Source: Bacteroides neonati
Lineage (GTDB): Bacteria; Bacteroidota; Bacteroidia; Bacteroidales; Bacteroidaceae
DNA: 64,000 nucleotides
NCBI RefSeq assembly: GCF_000499785.1
Contig: NZ_HG726019.1
Location: 382,645-446,644, forward strand
Reading direction: 5' to 3'
Numbering within the stretch: the first letter of the stretch is position 1; each line of letters starts with the position of its first letter. The notes beneath the pieces are model-generated. The model ran no database searches and had not been told where the DNA came from. It worked only from the letters and a program-made list of their open reading frames with translations. Position numbers and translations under genes: made by a program. Positions 37,337 to 45,402 of this stretch are shown here, piece after piece.

Positions 37337-37344
37337 CAAAAGTA
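37337..37344 (-). promoter_or_regulatory. -7 promoter element of argR
   Basis: Minus-strand TACTTTTG, 29 bases before the argR start. Confidence 0.6.
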
Positions 37345-37418
37345 GCATCTTTTTGGAATCTTTCATGCGTAGAGAAAATTATTTCAGCATTTTTATTCTT
37401 TAAGACCGGAATAAGTGG

Positions 37419-37433
37419 ATAATGATACATTAT
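37419..37433. promoter_or_regulatory. Palindrome upstream of argR, possible operator
   Basis: ATAATG-ATA-CATTAT, a perfect 6-base inverted repeat about 75 bases upstream of the argR promoter. It is A/T-rich like ARG boxes but does not match the consensus well. Confidence 0.3.
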
Positions 37434-37528
37434 GACATGGACGGAAAAGCTTTGTCCTTGGTTTTATGTTTACAGCGTTCAGGCGGAAGGGAAGAGAGCC
37501 TTTTACTCCGGCCTCTCTCCCCTGTTTT

Positions 37529-37638
37529 GACAACTGCAATCCTTTGTCTTGACAGACGCAAGTGTTTTACGCGACAGACACAAGTGTTTTAGCCGTCAGA
37601 CACAAGTGTCTGACAAGTCAGGTATAAATATCTGATAA
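37529..37638. repeat. Five degenerate 22-bp tandem repeats
   Basis: Units of exactly 22 bases start at 37529, 37551, 37573, 37595 and 37617, built around GACAGACACAAGTGTTTTA. The fourth unit holds a perfect palindrome, GTCAGACAC-AA-GTGTCTGAC. They lie in the 530-base gap between argR and the Ig-like lipoprotein gene, which holds no convincing gene. They may be part of the 3' end of the uptake operon or a binding array. Confidence 0.7.
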
Positions 37639-37839
37639 ACAGTGTGTTTTGTCTGAGAAAAAACAGGCTGCCGTGTGAGGCTCTCGACCGGCTCCTTATC
37701 CCGAACTCGGGCATTGCTTTTTCGATTTGAAAAGAAAGACGATTTTAGATGGCGGGCAACAGTAAGGGGCTGCCCAATGCAGGACAACCCCTTACCATAC
37801 TGTTATCATTCAAAATAAAGCTACATGAAGAGACTGGCT

Positions 37840-38766
37840 CTACTTCTGGTAGGGAAGCAAGAATTTGAATCCTTTTCCTCTCAGCATGACTTCCGATTCG
37901 CCCACTTCCTCTACATAGAGACGGTGTACTCCTTTTTTTATTCTCCCATGTGAAGTGGAGTAATCAAGGACGTGCAGGTCGATGGAATCGCCTTTTACGG
38001 GATTCACAATGGGGGCAATCTTGATGTGGGAGCCTGTGTAGGTTGTGATTTCTCCGCCATAAGGCCGGGCGCTGTCTATGATCCATGTGCCCACCCCTTT
38101 TCTCTTGACTATCATTTTGTTGTTCAACATCACGTAATATGAGTTTTTGGTGGTGTCGTACCATCCCGGCACCTTCAATTCTCCTTCCGGCTTCACACTG
38201 ATGCGGATTGTCTTCTGTTCTTTCCCGTCTTCGGATACTGCCGTTACTTCGGCCTCCCCTTCGTATTTGGGCGTTATTTCGAGCATACCGGTGGAGCCGT
38301 CCCATTTTATGTCTATCACATCTGCCGGGTCGTTTTCTTGCAGTGTGACGCGTTCTCCTCCTCCCGAAATGCTCACGAATTTGCTTATGTCTTTAGGGCG
38401 AAGCAGAACGGTGGAATGGCTTATGCCCAATTCGGGGAAGGTGACGTTGATTTTCAGCCGTACGCGCTTGTCGTGCGAGAGGATGGTGGCAAACGTTTCG
38501 CCCTCCAGCAATCCCTTCACCTTCAGCGTATCCATGCTCATTTGTGCCGTGGCTATTTGCGAGTTCTCCACGTTGACGATGTATTTCCCGTTTCCGCCCG
38601 AAACGATAAGCCTCTTTTCCGTCTGTTTATTCAGCGACAATTCCTCGACAGAAGTTTTTTCTTTTCCTATCCGGATATCCGGATACTCCTCTTTCCGCTC
38701 TTCGCAGGCAAAGAAGCCGATAATGCAGAAGGCGATGCACAGTGTGGATAGTATATTCTTGCTCAT
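37840..38766 (-). CDS. Ig-like surface lipoprotein, last gene of the uptake operon
   Basis: A 308-residue lipoprotein: MSKNILSTLCIAFCIIGFFAC gives the signal and cysteine. The rest is beta-rich with repeated short Ig/BACON-like units (LIVSGGNGKYIVNVENSQIA and ITPKYEGEAEVTAVSEDGK), ending LRGKGFKFLLPYQK. No catalytic motif is visible. It is the last of nine co-directional genes starting with a FecA-like receptor; proteins of this kind are surface binding or scaffolding partners of SusCD-like systems. Function unknown. Confidence 0.75.
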   Translation of the reverse strand: MSKNILSTLCIAFCIIGFFACEERKEEYPDIRIGKEKTSVEELSLNKQTEKRLIVSGGNGKYIVNVENSQIATAQMSMDTLKVKGLLEGETFATILSHDKRVRLKINVTFPELGISHSTVLLRPKDISKFVSISGGGERVTLQENDPADVIDIKWDGSTGMLEITPKYEGEAEVTAVSEDGKEQKTIRISVKPEGELKVPGWYDTTKNSYYVMLNNKMIVKRKGVGTWIIDSARPYGGEITTYTGSHIKIAPIVNPVKGDSIDLHVLDYSTSHGRIKKGVHRLYVEEVGESEVMLRGKGFKFLLPYQK

Positions 38767-38803
38767 TGGTTTGTATACAGTTTTAATAGTGTCCCTTTAT
38801 TGT

Positions 38804-39916
38804 TTAAAAGTTTCGCACGGTTAGCTCGTTATACAGGATTTCCCATTCTCTCCCATTTCCTTCGTCGATATGGATTTCCAGTTGAAATCTTTTATAGTTT
38901 CCGTCGAAAGCGGGGAATTCCAGCGTATTGTTTAGAGGTTCAACAGTCTTTCCGTCCAGTTTGTAGGAGATATTTGCATTTGGGTTTGCCAAATCGTTGT
39001 AGTATAGTTTGAGGAACCTCCCTTTGCACGAGCCGGCAGGTTCGAGAGTACGCAGATATGGAATACGGTCTTCCGAATCAGCAGCTTTTTCTAATTTGTC
39101 CGTGATTGCGCTTTTACTTACATATTCGGATTTCACTCCATCCTTGACGGCGCAGACTTCGATTGTGTATGACTTGCCGGGCTCCAATTTTTCCAAAGTG
39201 AACGAAGTTCCTGTGATTTTGGTGAATTCCCGTTCTCCGTTTTTTACTTCGTATGTAATTCCTTCCGTTTTACTCTTTTGCCATGATACTGTAATTTCGC
39301 GTTGGAAAGCGACAGCTTTGACTTGCTGCGGCTTCTCCGGTTTTTGTATTTCAGGTGTTGTGGAGCCACTTCCTGATTTTATCAAAGAAATATCATCCAA
39401 GTAAACTTCTCCATTTTTGCTATATGGGAATCTTATAACCATTACGGCTTTGTTTATATTTTTACCTTGAGGAACTTGAATGTTTGAACTAAATTGTTCC
39501 CATTTGTCTTTCTTAGCGGTAAAATTAAACTCCTGACTGTCCTGCCAATCATCATCTTTATAAAAGTGGAATATAACATAGAATTTTTTATTATTATCAT
39601 CTTGGATTTTATGCCAAATAGATAACATATAATTTCCACTTCCTACTGTTATTTCACTTTGACTAATGGAACCACTATTAGCAAGATATGCCATGAATAC
39701 TTTTGTTCCATTTCCCCCATCACGTTTTTCGTTTATGGATTTAGTTCCTAATGTTTGTGTAGCTATTACCCATTCTTTGGGCTTCATATCATAGCCTGAT
39801 CCGCTCCACTCACCTTCAAAGTCTCCGTTTTTCAATAAATTCTCTTGTGCGTTCATAGTGGGAATGACCCACACCCACATCATGACCGATAATGCTATTC
39901 TATAAATTGTTTTCAT
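38804..39916 (-). CDS. Secreted carbohydrate-binding-like/fibronectin type III protein
   Basis: A 370-residue protein with signal peptide (MKTIYRIALSVMMWVWVIPT, cleavage near NAQ). Residues about 25-180 resemble a CBM4/9-type jelly roll (ENLLKNGDFEGEWSGSG and YLDDISLIKSG). Residues about 195-280 are a fibronectin type III domain (KAVAFQREITVSWQKSKTEG and LEPGKSYTIEVCAV). The C-terminal 80 residues are not recognised. It is probably a surface or secreted binding protein of the same system. It begins 7 bases after the DUF4856 gene ends. Confidence 0.78.
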   Translation of the reverse strand: MKTIYRIALSVMMWVWVIPTMNAQENLLKNGDFEGEWSGSGYDMKPKEWVIATQTLGTKSINEKRDGGNGTKVFMAYLANSGSISQSEITVGSGNYMLSIWHKIQDDNNKKFYVIFHFYKDDDWQDSQEFNFTAKKDKWEQFSSNIQVPQGKNINKAVMVIRFPYSKNGEVYLDDISLIKSGSGSTTPEIQKPEKPQQVKAVAFQREITVSWQKSKTEGITYEVKNGEREFTKITGTSFTLEKLEPGKSYTIEVCAVKDGVKSEYVSKSAITDKLEKAADSEDRIPYLRTLEPAGSCKGRFLKLYYNDLANPNANISYKLDGKTVEPLNNTLEFPAFDGNYKRFQLEIHIDEGNGREWEILYNELTVRNF

Positions 39917-39923
39917 ACTTATT

Positions 39924-41105
39924 CTATTTTTCTATTTCTTTAAGTGAAACTTCGAATCTCTGGCCTATCTGCGCTGCCAGATGCCGTAACGAACCTTCGT
40001 CTTTCTCTTCTTTCAGCAAGCGTTCCTTATCCCATAATCCATCTCCCTGCTCCAATGTCTGCAAAAGATTACGGGTTTCCTCGTATGTAATGAATGGCTG
40101 CCCTTGTGCATTGCGGGCAAACTGTGAAGCATAGATAAGTCCGTAGGCTTGCGATAGAAGCCGAAACGCGTATTTCGGATTTTCTTTCAGATTGGCAAAA
40201 GTGTTGGCTCCTACCAATAGGCTCATTGCCCTGACAGCCACCACACGGCTGAGTTCGTGCCTGATAGTATCCGCTTGCAGTTTGATTTCATCGTAGCGGG
40301 AGGTTTCCATATAGCTGCGTCCTCTTACAAAGGAATGAAAAATACGGCGGTGCGAATCTTTCAATGCAGGCAGACCCTCAGACTGGGCAAGCGATTTCCA
40401 GAAGCCGTAATACCCGTATGCCAAATCCCAGTGATGTTCCAGTTCCGTATAGTTATGTCCTGCGGACAATTGAGTCAGATCGTGTGCGGAACGCAGTTTC
40501 GGACTGTCTGTTACATTCCCGCTCAAGTGCACGTTGAGTATCTTGTCCAGATATATGGCTCCCATAATGGCATACCTGTAAACTTCGGCTACCGCAACTC
40601 CTTTCTCATTGACAAAGCAAATATCCTTATCGCCTATATTGGTTCCCACATAACCCTCTTTCCCTTTTTCAGCTTCCGTATTCCTGTGGTTGCTGGGGTT
40701 CGTCTTGCCTAAGCCGGATATACGTGCTGAAGCATCGAACCAACTTTTGAAATCCTTCAGAATTCTTTCCCGGTTGGTAATATGAGCCGAAGAGGTGGCT
40801 ATCTGCTCTTGTGGCTTCAAGCCGTATGTACCCTCGGCGTATAACCTTAGCATCTTGACAGAATCCGTCAGGGTGGTGATACGTGCCGCACTCAGGTATG
40901 CCGAAAAGATTCTGTCGATAGGATACTTTAAAAAGTCACACTCCAACGTGTTCACGCTGCTCTCTCCGTTCCTTGAAAACTTGTACGACGGCTCCGGCAA
41001 TACAGGAAGCTGATATGCGCTTTCCACCGTTTCGTTCGTCCCTTCGGTGCATGCTGTGACACTCATCAGCAAGCAAAGGAAAAATATCTCTTTTATACAA
41101 TTCAT
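39924..41105 (-). CDS. DUF4856 lipoprotein
   Basis: A 393-residue lipoprotein (MNCIKEIFFLCLLMSVTAC). The domain is DUF4856: it opens with PEPSYKFSRNGESSVNTLEC and contains the hallmark YTELEHHWDLAYGYYGF. DUF4856 proteins are Bacteroidetes surface lipoproteins often linked to iron-related receptors; the biochemical role is not established. The ATG at 41105 is preferred to an upstream TTG because it starts the signal peptide. It is part of the nine-gene operon. Confidence 0.85.
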   Translation of the reverse strand: MNCIKEIFFLCLLMSVTACTEGTNETVESAYQLPVLPEPSYKFSRNGESSVNTLECDFLKYPIDRIFSAYLSAARITTLTDSVKMLRLYAEGTYGLKPQEQIATSSAHITNRERILKDFKSWFDASARISGLGKTNPSNHRNTEAEKGKEGYVGTNIGDKDICFVNEKGVAVAEVYRYAIMGAIYLDKILNVHLSGNVTDSPKLRSAHDLTQLSAGHNYTELEHHWDLAYGYYGFWKSLAQSEGLPALKDSHRRIFHSFVRGRSYMETSRYDEIKLQADTIRHELSRVVAVRAMSLLVGANTFANLKENPKYAFRLLSQAYGLIYASQFARNAQGQPFITYEETRNLLQTLEQGDGLWDKERLLKEEKDEGSLRHLAAQIGQRFEVSLKEIEK

Positions 41106-41116
41106 TTCTCTTTTTC

Positions 41117-41815
41117 TTAAGGTAAAATAATGTATTCGCAATAAGGATGCTTCAGCATATTCGGTCCTTCTTCGTTTTGAAACTGTTCGGTCTTCAGCTC
41201 GGGTATTTCTATCAATCCGTCGGTGGAAACAGCTTTTATACTTGCTTTTATACTGGAGTTTCTGGGGCCTACCCCTGTGACACTCAGATATAAAGGAAAT
41301 CCGGAATAGGCTTTGAATCGGATTTCTAACTTTTTACCGTTAGTCATCTTTGGGGCAGCCTCCTTACCTTCTTTCTTTCCCGTCTCTTCGTTATTTTCTC
41401 CATGCTCTTCGTCATCTTCTTCATACTCTTCCTCCTCATCTTCTTCCGGAATCTCCTTATCTTTTGCACAGGTAATCGTTACCAATTCTTTTTTATCGTT
41501 TATATATTTCACTTCATAACGGGCCGTTGCCGGTGATGTGAACTCACCATCCCTGTCTATTTCTTGGAACTCACATACCAAAGTTATATTATACGCTTCT
41601 ATATCAGCCGGTGCTTCCGTGCCGGGATATTTGTAATCTTTCAATGCCAGATTAGGGTCGCACAATTGCACGACCAATTCTCCCCGCTTGTTCTCAGGCT
41701 TTTCTATTTCCTTCGGCGGAAACAGTTTTTCATACTCTTCATCTATTGTGGTATCTTCTTTTACGGTATTGCAACCGCATACCAGCAATAAACAGATTGT
41801 CCATATATATTTCAT
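41117..41815 (-). CDS. Acidic lipoprotein with a Glu/Asp-rich tract, function unknown
   Basis: A 232-residue lipoprotein (MKYIWTICLLLVCGC, cysteine in VCGC). Two beta-rich segments flank an acidic run near residues 122-145, beginning EEDEEEEYEEDDEEHGENNE. Such runs can bind metal ions, which would suit a metal-uptake system, but this is inference. I do not recognise a family. It lies between the DUF4302 and DUF4856 genes in the operon with short gaps. Confidence 0.75.
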   Translation of the reverse strand: MKYIWTICLLLVCGCNTVKEDTTIDEEYEKLFPPKEIEKPENKRGELVVQLCDPNLALKDYKYPGTEAPADIEAYNITLVCEFQEIDRDGEFTSPATARYEVKYINDKKELVTITCAKDKEIPEEDEEEEYEEDDEEHGENNEETGKKEGKEAAPKMTNGKKLEIRFKAYSGFPLYLSVTGVGPRNSSIKASIKAVSTDGLIEIPELKTEQFQNEEGPNMLKHPYCEYIILP

Positions 41816-41830
41816 ATCGCTCTTTGTTTT

Positions 41831-42832
41831 TTAATTATTAGAATTGTCCAAAATTTCGGCTACGACTCCGGTGGCTTCTCCACCGGTGGCGAGATGCTTG
41901 CTTACCCAACGCTCCGTCTTGCTGTATGGGTCGAACACTTTCACGAGTTCGCAAACAAACCGGTTTTCCTCCCTGCGGAAATCGTAAAACGTATAATTGG
42001 CGCTATATCGTATACCGGATCTGAAAGTCAATCCGTCTGTTGTGCCCACATATCCGGATCCCAGTCCCACTGCCTCTTTGGCCCATCCGTCCGGAAGGGC
42101 AGAAGGATTTTTTGCAAAAAGGAACAAGTGATAACGTTGTTGTCTGCCTTTCTCTCTGTCGGCTTTCGCCATACGGATATCGCTTCGGAAATATATCCGG
42201 TCTGCTTTCCTGATTACCAGTTGCGGATTTTTCATCTGCTCGAAAAATGAGGTGTTTTCGCCGGCTTTGCGCATGTCTTCCGTCCAACTGTCTTCGCTTT
42301 TTAGCTTTGTAAAGATGATGTACTCACGGGCCGGTTCTATGTACGAAGCCGTTCGGAATACAAGGTTGCCATCGGTGTCTTTGCCTGTATAAAGAAAATC
42401 GGAAGAAGCGGCGAATTTGTTGTTTACCAGACGGTGCAGATAACTGTAAGTGGTGAAACTCAGTTGAGTGAATGTATTCTGGCTTACTTCGAATTCACTT
42501 TTCCGGCTTTCTGTCCGGCTTTGCTCATCATAATCGGCTATAGTTTCCACCGTTCCGTTTTCCGCGAACTTCATAAAGAAACAATGTCCGCCATACCCGT
42601 ATTTGCTCAGGTATTCAAATTGTGCTATCTGTTCGTTCACGTTTGTAAACAATAGCGAGTCTGTCCGTGGGAAGTACGTGACGCACCATCCGTGAGGGGC
42701 ATCTATAAGCTCCTTCCTCAGTTCGCTGATGTGTTTTGCGTTCCGCTCGGAGGGGGATAAATCGAAGATATTATCATCCTTGCAGGAGAAGCAAACCGCC
42801 ATCAGAATAAGTAATTGAAATCCTATTTTCAT
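41831..42832 (-). CDS. DUF4302 lipoprotein
   Basis: A 333-residue lipoprotein (MKIGFQLLILMAVCFSC). The start of the mature part, FDLSPSERNAKHISELRKEL, followed by IDAPHGWCVTYFP, is the pattern of DUF4302, a Bacteroidetes family that accompanies SusCD pairs and the TIGR04549 metallohydrolase lipoproteins. The second half is beta-rich. The start codon follows the metallohydrolase-like stop by 5 bases. Function unknown. Confidence 0.85.
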   Translation of the reverse strand: MKIGFQLLILMAVCFSCKDDNIFDLSPSERNAKHISELRKELIDAPHGWCVTYFPRTDSLLFTNVNEQIAQFEYLSKYGYGGHCFFMKFAENGTVETIADYDEQSRTESRKSEFEVSQNTFTQLSFTTYSYLHRLVNNKFAASSDFLYTGKDTDGNLVFRTASYIEPAREYIIFTKLKSEDSWTEDMRKAGENTSFFEQMKNPQLVIRKADRIYFRSDIRMAKADREKGRQQRYHLFLFAKNPSALPDGWAKEAVGLGSGYVGTTDGLTFRSGIRYSANYTFYDFRREENRFVCELVKVFDPYSKTERWVSKHLATGGEATGVVAEILDNSNN

Positions 42833-42837
42833 ACTTT

Positions 42838-43869
42838 TTATTTTTGTTCCGTATATGCTTTTAATCGTTTCATGCTTATCGTTTGGAGATAATTGAGCGA
42901 GATTTTTATTTCTTTGTTAAAATATTCTTCCACAAAGGTTTGTTTCTCCGTCAACTCTTTGTATGCCCGACGCGCTTCCTCGTTGTAAGTTTGCTGCACT
43001 TCCGGGTCTTCTTCATTATTAAGATAAGGCTTTCTAGCATCTTCCAAGGCTTTAAGCACCTCCTTGGGGCTATGTGTCAGCTTGGCGCTGATAATTTCAG
43101 CGAAATCGTCCTCGGCAGAGAGGAAAGAGTGGAAAGTGAAAAAACCTCTCTTGTTGGCATTGGGTGAAAGCGCAAACAGTTTGCGCCCTGCTGTTTCATC
43201 TTTAAAAATCTCAGAAATCAGCTTGGACGATTCAATGTATCTGCTCCCGCTGATGCTCAGAAACTTGTTTCTGTCATAAGGAAACAATTCCATCAGGTGT
43301 TTTGCGAATTGGTGATGCACGCTTCGCATCAGGATAAATACCTTGTCTTGATTTTTGGGGTCGAAGTCGTTGACGTTGTACAGGAACATCTCGTTGGTCG
43401 TTGCTTCCGTATTTCCTAAAAGCTCTACTCCGTTTCCGTCTATGTTCTTTCCTCCATACATGTAAATCTTGACCGGATTCTTGCCCAGAAAGAATTTCTC
43501 TCCGCCCAAATCGGAAGCCATATAGAGGTCGAGCCACAGCGCCTTTATGGTTTCGAGCACGCTTTTTACATTGGCGGCTTCCGGCGGATAGGTATAGCTC
43601 CCGTTTTGTGCCACGTTTTTATCCCAACGGTATTCGACCTCGATGCCGTAAGGACGTGTAAATGTATTTAATATCCACTCGTCGAGTTCTGTTTTATTGC
43701 GCTGTACCGTTCCCAAATCCACTACGCTTTGGTCGGATAAGGCGGCTTCCTGTGCGCAGCCGGCCAGCAGCAGGCATGCGGCGAACAAATTCAGGCTCCG
43801 TCCGATAAGGTAACAGAATCTCGTTCTATTGCTGATTGTTTTCATTGTTTTTTTAAGTTTTCTGTCCAT
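42838..43869 (-). CDS. Substrate import-associated zinc metallohydrolase-like lipoprotein with degenerate active site
   Basis: About 343 residues with lipobox ACLLLAGC. It belongs by sequence and context (SusC, SusD, this protein, DUF4302) to the TIGR04549 'substrate import-associated zinc metallohydrolase' lipoproteins, which carry HHEFAH. Here the segment reads SVHHQFAKHLMELFP: the catalytic glutamate is Gln and the second zinc-ligand histidine is Lys. The downstream region FSLSISG-like FLSISGSRYIES also differs. The protein is full length but probably not catalytic; it may bind a ligand. ATG 43869 is chosen because the longer frame starts at TTG; 43845 is also possible. Confidence 0.8.
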   Translation of the reverse strand: MDRKLKKTMKTISNRTRFCYLIGRSLNLFAACLLLAGCAQEAALSDQSVVDLGTVQRNKTELDEWILNTFTRPYGIEVEYRWDKNVAQNGSYTYPPEAANVKSVLETIKALWLDLYMASDLGGEKFFLGKNPVKIYMYGGKNIDGNGVELLGNTEATTNEMFLYNVNDFDPKNQDKVFILMRSVHHQFAKHLMELFPYDRNKFLSISGSRYIESSKLISEIFKDETAGRKLFALSPNANKRGFFTFHSFLSAEDDFAEIISAKLTHSPKEVLKALEDARKPYLNNEEDPEVQQTYNEEARRAYKELTEKQTFVEEYFNKEIKISLNYLQTISMKRLKAYTEQK

Positions 43870-43886
43870 TATGTTTCTTGATATTT

Positions 43887-45392
43887 TCAACGGGGGTTAG
43901 GCTCCAATCCCCGGTTGATGGCTTCGGCCGGTATTTGCAGGAGCTTTCTCGGGTCTTCTTTCTCCAACTGCTTATAAAACTTATACTTCGATGTGCGTTT
44001 CACCGGTATGTAAAAACGGCGGATATCGAACCATCTCAACCCTTCGTGCATAAACTCCTGCTGCCTGAAACCTAAAATGGTTTTTATCATGGCTAATTGC
44101 TTGATGCTCATTCCGTAGAACGGAGTATAAGTTCCGTAGTTGTCGCTACTTGTCTGCGTGTAGTCCGGACGGCTGCACGGAGGGGTGATTCCGAATTTGA
44201 CAGAGAGATAGGTAAGCAGGTCGTTTATGGATTTGTCGTATTCTCCGATCATGGCGTATGCTTCCATCCGATTGAGCATCACCTCGTCGGTAGAGAATAA
44301 AACGTTAGTGACATACAGTCCCCTCGGTCGTATGCCTGTATAGCCCGACAACGAAAGCTCGTCGAATTTGCCGATGTATTGTCCGTCGCTTATGCGTCCG
44401 TCGTTATAGTTGAAAAGGAATAACGGTTCCATAGCTACTTTCCTGAAGTTTTCACACCCTTCCACTCCATGTCGGTTGTACACTTTGTCTGCACTTATGC
44501 TGGTCACTCCGTACTTTTCCGTAGGTATGTTGCGGGCTATTCTCGATTCCGTAGTGGAAAGAAGCAGGTTAGCGGGCTCTTCGGTACTTGCGTAGCGTGT
44601 ATGGAGATGTTTGCGGTTGAAATAAAACTCTTTTCCATACTTCTGCCAATTTCGAAGAACAGGTTTGGGGTCTATGCCGAGCACATAATCTGAATAGGCA
44701 ATAACGAGTTCCCATTCTCCTTTAATCAGGTAGAAGCGGGAAGCGAAAGCGTAAGCGGCTTTTTTGTTAAAGTGAAATTTGGGTTTGCTGTAATAGCTGT
44801 CGTCTACCAGCGAAATTCCGAGTTTCAAGTCTTTTTCGATCTTTTCGTACACCTCCTTTACAGTTCCGCGCTTATAGTCCACCAATGCGTTTTTTTCAGG
44901 CTTTGTCAGGTAGGGTATGCCGGGTGCTGTTTTCGATTTGGATGTACCGTACGGCTCTGCCCAGATATTGACCAGCATGAAGTGCAGATAGGCGCGCAAT
45001 AGGAATGCTTCGCCGTATAAAGCTTTCACACGGTCGCTTTTGGGGTATTTGCTCAGAAGCTCCAACGCTTGATTGGCTTGTGCAATACCTGCGTAGCATG
45101 CGTTCCAATAGTTCAGGGGTGTATCCAAATCTTCCTGATCGTAGTCTTCCCAATAATACATGGCCTCGTTCAGCCGTGAATGGATACCGTTCACCCGCTC
45201 GCCTACGTTATCGGTACGTGTTTCCAGAAACGCGAAGTAACTGGCTTCGGGATAGGCTCCGGCGAGCAATTCGGCTATTTTTTCCTCACTGTCTATCTTC
45301 ACGTCGAGCGTAGAGTCGGGGTTGGTCTCCAAATAGTCTTGGCATGCCGTGAGCAGTGTGAGTATGATACTTAAGTAAATTGTTCTTTTCAT
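43887..45392 (-). CDS. SusD/RagB-like surface lipoprotein, second locus
   Basis: A 501-residue lipoprotein (MKRTIYLSIILTLLTAC). Features of RagB/SusD: DYLETNPDSTLDVKIDSEEK at the mature start, YWNACYAGIAQANQAL in the middle TPR region, LRAYLHFMLVNIWAEPYG, and FMHEGLRWFDIRRFYIPV near the C-terminus. It starts 11 bases after the SusC stop. With the preceding SusC it would form the import complex of the FecA-led operon; the ligand is unknown. Confidence 0.94.
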   Translation of the reverse strand: MKRTIYLSIILTLLTACQDYLETNPDSTLDVKIDSEEKIAELLAGAYPEASYFAFLETRTDNVGERVNGIHSRLNEAMYYWEDYDQEDLDTPLNYWNACYAGIAQANQALELLSKYPKSDRVKALYGEAFLLRAYLHFMLVNIWAEPYGTSKSKTAPGIPYLTKPEKNALVDYKRGTVKEVYEKIEKDLKLGISLVDDSYYSKPKFHFNKKAAYAFASRFYLIKGEWELVIAYSDYVLGIDPKPVLRNWQKYGKEFYFNRKHLHTRYASTEEPANLLLSTTESRIARNIPTEKYGVTSISADKVYNRHGVEGCENFRKVAMEPLFLFNYNDGRISDGQYIGKFDELSLSGYTGIRPRGLYVTNVLFSTDEVMLNRMEAYAMIGEYDKSINDLLTYLSVKFGITPPCSRPDYTQTSSDNYGTYTPFYGMSIKQLAMIKTILGFRQQEFMHEGLRWFDIRRFYIPVKRTSKYKFYKQLEKEDPRKLLQIPAEAINRGLEPNPR

Positions 45393-45402
45393 TTCAATGC
45401 GA

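Noticed and set aside
37529..37638. Possible CRISPR array
   Set aside because: The 22-base units follow each other directly with no spacers, they are degenerate, and no cas gene is near.
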